A stretch of DNA of 13,451 nt from Candidatus Aerophobota bacterium (GTDB lineage Bacteria; Aerophobota; Aerophobia; Aerophobales; B3-G15): NCBI GenBank assembly GCA_014859225.1, contig JACUUP010000032.1:1-13451 (forward strand). Reading direction: 5' to 3'. Made by a program: the position numbers and the translations under genes. Numbering within the stretch: the first letter of the stretch is position 1; the number at the start of each line of letters is the position of its first letter. Shown piece after piece: positions 1-6,549 of the stretch. The notes below the pieces were generated by a model. It saw only the letters and a program-made list of their open reading frames with translations. It made no database searches and had not been told where the DNA came from.

Positions 1-111
1 AGCTTCATTCCAGCATCATGGATTGGCTGGGGCAAAAGTATTTTTTTCATTGGAGCTTCCTTCCTTATTGTAAAATTTTGGAAAAGCGAAGATTGGATTA
101 TGCGTCAGTAG
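1..111 (+). CDS. C-terminal fragment of a membrane protein, 5' end outside window
   Basis: An open frame runs from base 1 to a TAG stop at 109-111 and encodes 36 residues. The peptide has a hydrophobic stretch (roughly residues 13-25, SIFFIGASFLIVK) preceded by the Pro/Trp/Gly-rich segment PASWIGWGK, and ends in a charged tail (KSEDWIMRQ). This is what the last transmembrane helix and cytoplasmic tail of an integral membrane protein would look like. It converges with the endonuclease gene on the other strand, and the two 3' ends overlap by 14 bp. The family cannot be told from this fragment. It could also be a chance frame, since only 36 codons are visible. Confidence 0.4.
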   Translation, partial: SFIPASWIGWGKSIFFIGASFLIVKFWKSEDWIMRQ

Positions 112-1354
112 CACACAATACTTGAATCATATCTGCTAAGTATTGCTCTTTATCCTTATTTTTAGGGATAAGATCATCTTCAAAAACGGACGGGTATTTT
201 TGTAAAAGGTAACTCGTGATATCTAAAAGCTCACTCTCTCCACATTCACACATAATAAGTCTATCGTATTTCATTCTCAAATCTTTGTCTCTTTTGAGTA
301 AATCCCTAAAATTAATAGAGCAGTTCTTACCGTTTTTAAGTAAAAAAGCCCTTTCGTCTATAGCAAATAGTTGGGATAGCCACATATCATCGTATCTAAG
401 CAAGAGCAAATCAGATATAGAATAATCTTGTTGGAATAAAGCTTTGGGTATCTGATTCCCATACAATGCTCCAACTGTTACATTGAGTATGCTTTCTTTT
501 AAAGCTAGATCCAAAAGCAACTCTTCAGGGTTTTCTTTAATAATCTTTAGCGTTGGATTATTGGCAAGAAAATTCTTCAAATCTCTGTAGCCTTCCGCAT
601 TGGATGGGAAAAACCCCCTTTGTTTATCGCTCTCTTTGGTTGCTGGGGTTCCATCAACATTAAAAAGTATTCCAATATATACCTCAAAGTTTTTTACACT
701 GAAGTATTCAAGTAATTCTGAAAGGGAATATTTCTTGCCCTCTTTTGCGTATAATTTGGTTTTAGTGGCTAAGAGCTCTAAAATCGTCTTAAATTTCTTT
801 GTCCAAACTTCTCTTCTTCCAGCAGTACCTCCAGTATCCACGCGATTTTTTAGTTCAATTAAAATAAGTCTATTTCGAGATAGTAGATTACCCACATCTG
901 TAGTTTCCTCCTCTTTGCCTAACCAGTCCCAATCTATATTTCGTAATACACCTTTTTCTTCTGGGGTTAAGCCTGATTGAGTTAAGATTCCTTTTTTGCG
1001 GTGAAGCTCGGGATATTCTAACCACATTGGTAACTCACTCAACTTAATGTTCATTGAACAAGTTTCTATAACAGAGGATATTTTCTTCTCTACATATTTT
1101 CCTTTACCGCCTTGACTATGTTGATAGAATGAAGTGATACCTAATAGAGCCTCATAGTAATGTTTCATATCTTCTGATATGCTTTCTAATCCATTAAAAG
1201 TTCGAGAAATAGGATCAAAATCAATAGCAGATTTTTCTGTAGCAAGAGCTACAAAGTTAATCAATACATTCTTATAGGGTCGGTATAAGAGTAAATGTCC
1301 TAAGTCTAATGCATTCTCTTTCTTAACACAGAGAAGATTTCTTTTTATTATCAT
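98..1354 (-). CDS. Type II-like restriction endonuclease (PD-(D/E)XK-like)
   Basis: Probable restriction endonuclease that cuts DNA left unmodified by the upstream methyltransferase. The frame is open back to a TTG at 1366, but the ATG at 1354 is preferred because it forms an ATGA overlap with the methyltransferase stop, giving 418 residues. Numbered from the TTG (422 aa), a PD-(D/E)XK-like core is visible: D157, then a hydrophobic strand (RLILI) running into E171-L-K173, the ExK pair with typical spacing. A Gly/Arg-rich loop (DTGGTAGRR, 177-185) and a Trp/Lys-rich stretch follow, and the rest is mixed helical. There is no signal peptide and no obvious membrane segment. The protein was not matched to a named enzyme family, so the assignment rests on the ExK motif and on pairing with a DNA methyltransferase. 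Translation is probably coupled to the methyltransferase, as no clear Shine-Dalgarno precedes the ATG. Confidence 0.75.
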   Translation of the reverse strand: MIIKRNLLCVKKENALDLGHLLLYRPYKNVLINFVALATEKSAIDFDPISRTFNGLESISEDMKHYYEALLGITSFYQHSQGGKGKYVEKKISSVIETCSMNIKLSELPMWLEYPELHRKKGILTQSGLTPEEKGVLRNIDWDWLGKEEETTDVGNLLSRNRLILIELKNRVDTGGTAGRREVWTKKFKTILELLATKTKLYAKEGKKYSLSELLEYFSVKNFEVYIGILFNVDGTPATKESDKQRGFFPSNAEGYRDLKNFLANNPTLKIIKENPEELLLDLALKESILNVTVGALYGNQIPKALFQQDYSISDLLLLRYDDMWLSQLFAIDERAFLLKNGKNCSINFRDLLKRDKDLRMKYDRLIMCECGESELLDITSYLLQKYPSVFEDDLIPKNKDKEQYLADMIQVLCATDA

Positions 1355-2679
1355 GGTTTTTCGCAAATTATAATACTTTCTCCTCTAATTGCTCTGTTAC
1401 GTGCTCCAAGAAGAGGATTAAATATCAATTTTTTAAATTTAAATCCGGCTTCTTCGCAGAATTTCTTTGTCGTCATTGTTGTTGGTATCTTTTTAGAGTA
1501 AACAGTACTATCTCCTACTATTATGGCGAGTTTACCTTGAGGTTTTAATGCCCAAAAGATATTTTCTATAGATTTTTTCAGGTCCTGGTAATATAAAGCT
1601 ACTCTTATAGGAAAATTTTTATATTCTCTACTTAATTGACCATTATTTTTCATCCCCAAATATTTAGATTCAACTTTTTTCATCTCCACTCCTAAATAAT
1701 CATAGGCGATTTTGTCCTTACCGACATAGTCTATAGAAAAATAATAAGGAGGAGAGGTTATTACAGCATCAAATTTGCCTTCAAATTCTTCCATATTCTT
1801 TAACTCCAGGATATCTTTTTCTATAATCTTAGCAGGTTCAAACTTCAAAGAATATTTTTCTTTCATCTCCATTATTTTTTTATAGCAATTTTTAATATAA
1901 TTGAACTTTTCTATAAATAATCCAGTTTTTCCCTTTCTGTTGTATCGAGAGGTTCTCGCAAAGGCATCAATGGTGTCAAAGTATATAGCTAACATTAACT
2001 TATAAATTACAGGATTATGGTGCTTCCATTTTTTATTTTCTACCTCTTGAACAATGTCTATTAAATCTTGAAGGTGGAAATCTAACTTTCTCTCATCAAT
2101 AAAGAGAAGAGCATTTTTTAACTCAGATAGAACCACTCCCATTGGTGTTACATCCATGCCAACACTTCTAATTCCCATAAGAGAGGCTTCGTGAGTGGCT
2201 GTTCCAGAGCCATTGAAAGGGTCAAGAACAAGGGCATTATTTTTTAACTCAAAGGTATTTATTAAAGTTCTTACTATCCTTGGATAGAATTTTCCTTTAT
2301 AAGGGTAAAGATTATGGAAGGCATAAGCGTTAGTATCACCAAACGTATCCACTATATCTGTATATAGCGTTGTTTTTCCTCCCACTTTTTCAAGATGAGC
2401 AACTCTTAATCTTATAAATTCTATGTCTCCCTTAAGGGTAGCTTTTCTATTTACTGGATCAATTTTATATTCCTCAGTTAATCCTTCTAATTCAAGATCT
2501 AAAAACTCTAAGTCTGCTAAAGTCTGCATCCAGAAACCAAATACCGTATCCCCTTTCGGTGTTACATAATTTGTAAACTCCTTGGAATATGTTTCAATTA
2601 TTTCTTCAAAGGAAGGAAACTCATAAGTTCCAAACATTGTCATCTGTTCTTTATTATTTTTTGCACCGACATTTTTCAT
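1351..2679 (-). CDS. DNA methyltransferase (SPPY-type, N4-cytosine or N6-adenine) of a restriction-modification pair
   Basis: S-adenosylmethionine-dependent DNA base methyltransferase, the protecting partner of the downstream endonuclease. From the ATG at 2679 it has 442 residues. It carries a motif X-like region (HNLYPYKGKFYP, about 122-133), motif I for SAM binding (VLDPFNGSGT, about 151-160), an acidic residue after the next strand (GMDVTP, motif II region), and the catalytic motif IV TSPPYY (about 308-313). SPPY favours exocyclic amino methylation, often N4-cytosine. The order is motif I then motif IV, whereas most SPPY N4-cytosine enzymes of the beta class have motif IV first. The frame opens upstream to an ATG at 2715 (454 aa), but that site has no Shine-Dalgarno, while AAGGAG at 2689-2694 sits 9 nt before the 2679 ATG. 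Its stop overlaps the endonuclease start. Target specificity cannot be read from sequence. Confidence 0.88.
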   Translation of the reverse strand: MKNVGAKNNKEQMTMFGTYEFPSFEEIIETYSKEFTNYVTPKGDTVFGFWMQTLADLEFLDLELEGLTEEYKIDPVNRKATLKGDIEFIRLRVAHLEKVGGKTTLYTDIVDTFGDTNAYAFHNLYPYKGKFYPRIVRTLINTFELKNNALVLDPFNGSGTATHEASLMGIRSVGMDVTPMGVVLSELKNALLFIDERKLDFHLQDLIDIVQEVENKKWKHHNPVIYKLMLAIYFDTIDAFARTSRYNRKGKTGLFIEKFNYIKNCYKKIMEMKEKYSLKFEPAKIIEKDILELKNMEEFEGKFDAVITSPPYYFSIDYVGKDKIAYDYLGVEMKKVESKYLGMKNNGQLSREYKNFPIRVALYYQDLKKSIENIFWALKPQGKLAIIVGDSTVYSKKIPTTMTTKKFCEEAGFKFKKLIFNPLLGARNRAIRGESIIICEKP

Positions 2680-2801
2680 CTCGCCCATCTCCTTATGGTG
2701 TAATTTTCTCCTCATAGGTATTTTTTCTATCCATTCATCAATAATCTCTTTTTTAAATCTCCAATTTCCTCATTATTTCAGTTTCATTGCTTATAATATA
2801 C

Positions 2802-2829
2802 AATATACAAGGCAACCATGATAAGTCAA
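2802..2829 (-). promoter_or_regulatory. Predicted sigma-70 promoter of the restriction-modification operon
   Basis: On the minus strand a -35 box TTGACT (2829-2824) and a -10 box TATATT (2807-2802) are separated by 16 nt, about 120 nt upstream of the preferred methyltransferase start. The -35 box lies inside one arm of the inverted repeat at 2823-2856, so a protein bound there would block RNA polymerase. This is a prediction from box matches only. Confidence 0.5.
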
Positions 2830-2856
2830 GAAAATTATATAAGATTTTCTTGACTT
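2823..2856. repeat. Perfect 13-bp inverted repeat (operator or hairpin) over the methyltransferase promoter
   Basis: AAGTCAAGAAAAT (2823-2835) and its exact reverse complement ATTTTCTTGACTT (2844-2856) flank the 8-nt spacer TATATAAG. The 2823-2835 arm contains the predicted -35 box of the restriction-modification operon, read on the minus strand. It also lies about 30 nt past the stop of the upstream flavoprotein gene, so it could form an RNA hairpin in that transcript. The stem is AT-rich and no U-run follows it on the minus strand, which argues against a classical intrinsic terminator. An operator is the alternative favoured here. Confidence 0.7.
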
Positions 2857-2887
2857 TTCCTCTTAAATCCAGGTTCCCGAATCTGAA

Positions 2888-3982
2888 TCAAAAATCCACA
2901 TCAGAAGAGGGTTTTGCCAGCATTCCGGGAAAACTCAGTCCAAGTTTCTTCATAACAGAAAAAACGCCAACTGAGTGATGTTCAAAATCAGCCACATCTT
3001 CTATAAGATGGGAATTTTTTTTAGCAAGGGTGAAGAGTTTTTCTAAGAGTTTAATATTTACCTTCTCTAAAATTTTTTTTATTCTCAAAGCTGAGCGAAT
3101 CTCTCCTCCTATCGCCTTTTTCCATTTAGTATCATACGATGAAAGATTTCCTTTTTTGATGCAATGGGCAAGAATCTCTGCACATCTTATTCCATAGTAA
3201 AGTCCACCTCCACTTAAGGGTTTTACCTGACAGGCGGCATCACCCACCAGGATAATGTTATCTTTGACAGTAACCCCATAACCTATGGGCAAAACTCCCC
3301 CCATCTTTTCTATTATTTCCCCTTTTATTTTCATCTTTTCCATAAAGTCTTTAAGCTCTTTTAATGGTTTGAAAGGAGATATACCTCCTACACGAGTTAC
3401 ATTTTCATCTTCTGGAATTATCCAGCAAAACTGAAGAAAAGGTTTGGTGAAATAAACCTGAACCATATCCTGGCAAGTGACCCTTTGTCTTATCCTGAAT
3501 TGAACACCCCTGTAATAGATTGGTTTTAATTTTAGACCGCTTAGCTTTCTAATTTTTGACCTTGCTCCATCAGCACCAATTATTAAGTCAGAGCGAAAAA
3601 TTCCCTTATTTGTGTATAAGAGGTACTCTTCCCCCCTTTTTTCAAGACTTACAAGTTTAGTTTCTTTTTGAATCTCAAGTCCCAGAGAGAGTTTTTTATC
3701 CAGCTTTTCTCTATCAATTACAAAAGCAGCCTTTCTTCTTTTTAGAATGAAACTTTGATTTTTATAAGAGATTATAGCACCATGTATCTCTTTTTTTATT
3801 ATCTCGCGTGGCAGGGGAATTTTGGAAGCATCAAAAAACGAACTTCCCACCACACCGGCACAATGCTTGGGGATACCTACCTCGGAGTGTTCCTCCAGAA
3901 GAAGGGGGGAAAAACCGTAGCATTTCAAAAGCTGTCCCAGGTAACATCCTATAGGTCCTGCTCCTACAATTGTTATGCGCAT
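2888..3982 (-). CDS. FAD-dependent oxidoreductase, geranylgeranyl reductase family
   Basis: Predicted flavoprotein of the geranylgeranyl reductase/PHBH-like superfamily, which reduces isoprenoid chains or oxidises related substrates. The 364-residue protein begins with a Rossmann FAD-binding motif GAGPIG (7-12) after strand MRITIV. It then has the family-typical Cys-Gly segment HCAGVVG (40-46), the DG motif GADGARSKIR (136-145), and the GD motif ILVGDAACQVKPLSGGG (244-260), which contacts the FAD ribityl chain and is well conserved. The C-terminal helical part is basic and short. Substrate cannot be deduced; menaquinone or lipid isoprenoid side chains are possible in bacteria. It follows the HD-domain gene by 11 nt on the same strand with no convincing Shine-Dalgarno, so it is probably co-transcribed and perhaps translationally coupled. 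Confidence 0.85.
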   Translation of the reverse strand: MRITIVGAGPIGCYLGQLLKCYGFSPLLLEEHSEVGIPKHCAGVVGSSFFDASKIPLPREIIKKEIHGAIISYKNQSFILKRRKAAFVIDREKLDKKLSLGLEIQKETKLVSLEKRGEEYLLYTNKGIFRSDLIIGADGARSKIRKLSGLKLKPIYYRGVQFRIRQRVTCQDMVQVYFTKPFLQFCWIIPEDENVTRVGGISPFKPLKELKDFMEKMKIKGEIIEKMGGVLPIGYGVTVKDNIILVGDAACQVKPLSGGGLYYGIRCAEILAHCIKKGNLSSYDTKWKKAIGGEIRSALRIKKILEKVNIKLLEKLFTLAKKNSHLIEDVADFEHHSVGVFSVMKKLGLSFPGMLAKPSSDVDF

Positions 3983-3993
3983 TTTTGTATAGT

Positions 3994-4554
3994 TTACAGT
4001 CCAAGTTCATCTGATATATTTTGCATGGCCCGAAGAACACACTCTATATGTTCTTTTAACTCAATTCCCAGGTCCTTTGCTCCTTTTTCTATGTTTTCCC
4101 TGTTTACACCTCGGGCAAAGGCTTTATCTTTCCACTTTTTCATAAGTGATTTTACCGTTACCTCAGATATTTTCTTAGAGGGACGAACAAGCGAGACAGC
4201 AACAATAAAGCCTGTTAGCTCATCCACTGCATAAAGTGTTTTTTCCAGAAGAGTTTCTCTTGGAATACCTGTGTGGTCCCCGTGAGCAAGAATTGCCCGC
4301 ATCATCTCTTGAGGATATCCTTTCTCTTTCAGTATTTTTACTCCCTTGAAAGGATGCTCTTCAGGGGTGGGGAATCTTTCATAATCAAAGTCGTGCAAAA
4401 GTCCAGTTACACCCCACTTTTCCGCATTCTGGTTAAATTTTTTTGCATAAGCTCTCATAGCTGCCTCAACAGCAAAGGCATGTTTTATCAAATGTTCATT
4501 TGTAGTAAATTCTCTTAGAAGCTCAAGGGCTCCCTCTCTACTTGCCCATTCCAT
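3994..4554 (-). CDS. HD-domain metal-dependent hydrolase
   Basis: A 186-residue single-domain HD-superfamily protein, expected to be a cytoplasmic metal-dependent phosphohydrolase. The metal ligands are visible: H25 in the helix HLIKHAFAVE, the HD doublet H54-D55 (LLHDFDYE), H91 and H94 (AHGDHTG), and the distal acidic residue D111 (AVDELTG). This pattern matches small stand-alone HD hydrolases that act on nucleotides or phosphate esters; substrate unknown. GGGGAGG at 4559-4565, read on the minus strand, is a strong ribosome binding site for the ATG at 4554. It is the first gene of a two-gene unit with the flavoprotein, transcribed from the predicted promoter at 4588-4616. Confidence 0.85.
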   Translation of the reverse strand: MEWASREGALELLREFTTNEHLIKHAFAVEAAMRAYAKKFNQNAEKWGVTGLLHDFDYERFPTPEEHPFKGVKILKEKGYPQEMMRAILAHGDHTGIPRETLLEKTLYAVDELTGFIVAVSLVRPSKKISEVTVKSLMKKWKDKAFARGVNRENIEKGAKDLGIELKEHIECVLRAMQNISDELGL

Positions 4555-4587
4555 TTTTACCTCCCCTTTATTTTTTATGTATAGATT

Positions 4588-4616
4588 ATTCTATCAGTAT
4601 AAGCAGATTGCGTCAA
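4588..4616 (-). promoter_or_regulatory. Predicted promoter of the HD hydrolase-flavoprotein unit
   Basis: On the minus strand TTGACG (4616-4611) and TAGAAT (4593-4588) are separated by exactly 17 nt, with the HD gene start about 34 nt further on. It lies in the 130-bp divergent region and is back to back with the plus-strand promoter at 4627-4654, so the two units could be co-regulated. Confidence 0.45.
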
Positions 4617-4626
4617 TTTTTACCCC

Positions 4627-4654
4627 TTGATTTTACCTATTACTCGTATATACT
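4627..4654 (+). promoter_or_regulatory. Predicted promoter of the HPr-like fusion-pyrE unit
   Basis: TTGATT (4627-4632) and TATACT (4649-4654) are spaced by 16 nt and end about 30 nt before the ATG at 4685. The short leader between leaves no room for a pyrimidine-type attenuator ahead of the first gene. Confidence 0.5.
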
Positions 4655-4684
4655 ATTTTAAATAATCCTGTTTTGGAGGAGTCA

Positions 4685-5917
4685 ATGAGAAGGGCAAAGT
4701 CCTTGGGCAAAGTTATACCGAAAGAGGAATTTATCTCAAGGCTGGGAAAGGTGGCACATAGATTTTTTGCGCTGGCAAATTTTTTACTTGAAAAAAAAGA
4801 GCTAAGCCAAAGTTACTACTCTAATTTAGCAAGCGAAGCCCACACGCTGGAGACGTTTTTGGATAATTATAAGGCTCGGGGAAACAGGTTCTTTGCTTAT
4901 TTTACGGAACTTGTTGCCTGTATCAGGTGGATTGCTTATGCCGCTCATACCACAAGGCACATTCAGAATAGATTTAAAGGCTATGGCCTTGAGGAAAATG
5001 ATAAATTTTTTTTACATATCCAAAGTCTTGTAGAATTTTGTGATGATTCTCTTCGCGGGCTCTATGAAGCTTTAAGGAAAGAGGCTATATCTCTTGGTAT
5101 AAAGTTATCATCTGGCTATATGGTAGAGGAGGAATTTCTGGAAACCGAAGTTCAGGAGTATCTTGTCCAGGATATGGATGAGGTTTACTACTGTCTTTCC
5201 GAGGGAGAAAGAGTGACAGAAATTACTTTTGCTTACGTAGACCTGGCAGATAGATTATCCGAACTTTTAAAAATTGATGAACCAACCGAGGATAAAATAC
5301 AAGAGTTTACAAGTTCTTTCCATAGAATCCAATCAAAATATGATAGTTATATAGGTGGCAGTGAAGAGGAAAAAAAAGATAAACAGCTTAAAACACTAAG
5401 AGGTTACATCTCCATCTGTTTACATTTACTTGAAGTAGCCTTTTTGATATTGCATTTTTACGAAAGACATATTCAAGCAGAAAGTTTAAGTGAGGTAAAA
5501 AAGAAAATATCACAAATTGTGGACCTGTTTAAGGTTAAAGAAAATGTAAAGATGGTGTCCGAATATGCGAATGATTATGTTTTAGAAGGAAAAGTTCTTG
5601 CGAAAAAGCTTTTAAGAGAGTATGCAGATGTGACTTTAGCAAGAGAAAAGGTGATTATCCCCAAAGGGTCAATACTTCATTTAAGACCAGCATCAGCATT
5701 GGTGGAGCCTGTCATCCAGTGCACAACCCCGGTTCTTCTGGAAATAGATGGGAAAAGAGTCAGAGCAAATAGTGTTCTGGAGATTATTGCAGCAATGGGA
5801 GAAGTGGCAGATAAAATAGAAAAAAGTGATGTAGAAATGGTTCTTCAGGGAGACCGGAGGGTGGTAAAAAAAATGAAGGATAACTTTTTAAGCAAGATTT
5901 TAGAGACCAGGTATTGA
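4685..5917 (+). CDS. Helical protein with C-terminal HPr-like phosphocarrier domain
   Basis: A 410-residue cytoplasmic protein. Residues 1 to about 315 are charged and apparently all helical, with no membrane segment and no family I recognise. Residues about 320-410 match the HPr fold in length and motif: strand EKVIIPKGS, then the active-site segment LHLRPAS with H332 (the phosphorylated His in HPr) and R334, then strand VLLEIDGKRV, then ANSVLEIIA with S363 at the position of the regulatory Ser46 of HPr, and a closing helix. HPr passes phosphate from enzyme I to PTS permeases or, in regulatory paralogues, to other proteins. A 330-residue N-terminal extension is unusual. The ATG at 4685 is chosen over an in-frame TTG at 4673 because GGAGGA (4675-4680) is correctly spaced from it. 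pyrE starts 9 nt after its stop. Confidence 0.72.
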   Translation: MRRAKSLGKVIPKEEFISRLGKVAHRFFALANFLLEKKELSQSYYSNLASEAHTLETFLDNYKARGNRFFAYFTELVACIRWIAYAAHTTRHIQNRFKGYGLEENDKFFLHIQSLVEFCDDSLRGLYEALRKEAISLGIKLSSGYMVEEEFLETEVQEYLVQDMDEVYYCLSEGERVTEITFAYVDLADRLSELLKIDEPTEDKIQEFTSSFHRIQSKYDSYIGGSEEEKKDKQLKTLRGYISICLHLLEVAFLILHFYERHIQAESLSEVKKKISQIVDLFKVKENVKMVSEYANDYVLEGKVLAKKLLREYADVTLAREKVIIPKGSILHLRPASALVEPVIQCTTPVLLEIDGKRVRANSVLEIIAAMGEVADKIEKSDVEMVLQGDRRVVKKMKDNFLSKILETRY

Positions 5918-5926
5918 GGTGCAAAG

Positions 5927-6490
5927 ATGATTTCCAACAGGGATAAAGAGTATCTTCTTGGGCTTATAAAAGAAAAAGCATTGTTTTATCAGAGAATAAA
6001 GCTTTCCTCGGGAAAGCAAAGTGGCTATTATATAGATGCAAGACAGATTAGCCTATCAGGAGAAGGTGCCTACCTAATAGCAAAAACAGTTTTTAACCTG
6101 ATAAAGGAAGATAATATACAGGCAATTGGAGGACCTACAGTTGGTGCTGACCCAATTGTAGGGGCAGTTGCTTGTTTTAGTGAGTTGCAAAAAACCCCGC
6201 TTCAGGCGTTCATAGTTAGAAAGGAGCCTAAAAAACACGGCATGCAAAGATATATAGAAGGGCCTCCCTTAAAAAAGGGTATGAGAGTGGCAATTATTGA
6301 CGATGTCGTAACTACGGGTGAGTCAGTTATTAGAGCAGCTAATGTTGCACAGGAGCTGGGATGTGAGGTTGTTAAACTAATTGCTCTCATAGATAGATTG
6401 GAAGGAGCTGAGGAGAGGTTGAAACAGTTGGGATTTACGTTAACCCGTGTATTTACTCGAGATGATTTAGGGATAACACCAGTCTCCTGA
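5927..6490 (+). CDS. pyrE: Orotate phosphoribosyltransferase
   Basis: Catalyses orotate + PRPP to orotidine 5'-monophosphate, the fifth step of de novo UMP synthesis. The 187 residues match bacterial/archaeal PyrE length. The PRPP-binding motif VAIIDDVVTTGES (121-133) is intact, as is the flexible catalytic loop RKEPKKHGMQ (98-107), whose lysines and histidine contact pyrophosphate. The N-terminal KLSSGKQSGYYIDAR (25-39) is the usual orotate-side signature. The ATG at 5927 is preceded by GAGGTG, which overlaps the end of the HPr-like gene, so the two genes are closely coupled. No other pyr gene is in the window, and the Glu/Thr-rich tail ends shortly after ITPVS as usual. Confidence 0.93.
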   Translation: MISNRDKEYLLGLIKEKALFYQRIKLSSGKQSGYYIDARQISLSGEGAYLIAKTVFNLIKEDNIQAIGGPTVGADPIVGAVACFSELQKTPLQAFIVRKEPKKHGMQRYIEGPPLKKGMRVAIIDDVVTTGESVIRAANVAQELGCEVVKLIALIDRLEGAEERLKQLGFTLTRVFTRDDLGITPVS

Positions 6491-6549
6491 AAAAAATTTG
6501 AAAATTATTAGTTTATTTAAGCAAAAATTAAGATGTAAGGAGAGGCAGT

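Noticed and set aside
98-1366. TTG at 1366 as the endonuclease start (422 aa)
   Set aside because: The ATG at 1354 makes an exact ATGA overlap with the methyltransferase stop and is a better start; the TTG has no ribosome site.
2823-2856. The inverted repeat as an intrinsic terminator
   Set aside because: The stem is AT-rich and no run of U follows on the minus strand; overlap with a promoter box makes an operator more likely.
2787-2978. 63-codon plus-strand open frame
   Set aside because: It overlaps the promoter palindrome and the antisense of the flavoprotein 3' end, and it has no ribosome site or recognisable protein features.
3755-4234. 159-codon plus-strand open frame
   Set aside because: It lies antisense to the flavoprotein and HD genes, both of which have clear motifs; composition is Ser/Phe-rich as expected of a shadow.
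4673-4684. TTG at 4673 as start of the HPr-like gene
   Set aside because: It lies in front of and overlaps the Shine-Dalgarno GGAGGA (4675-4680), which is correctly spaced for the ATG at 4685.
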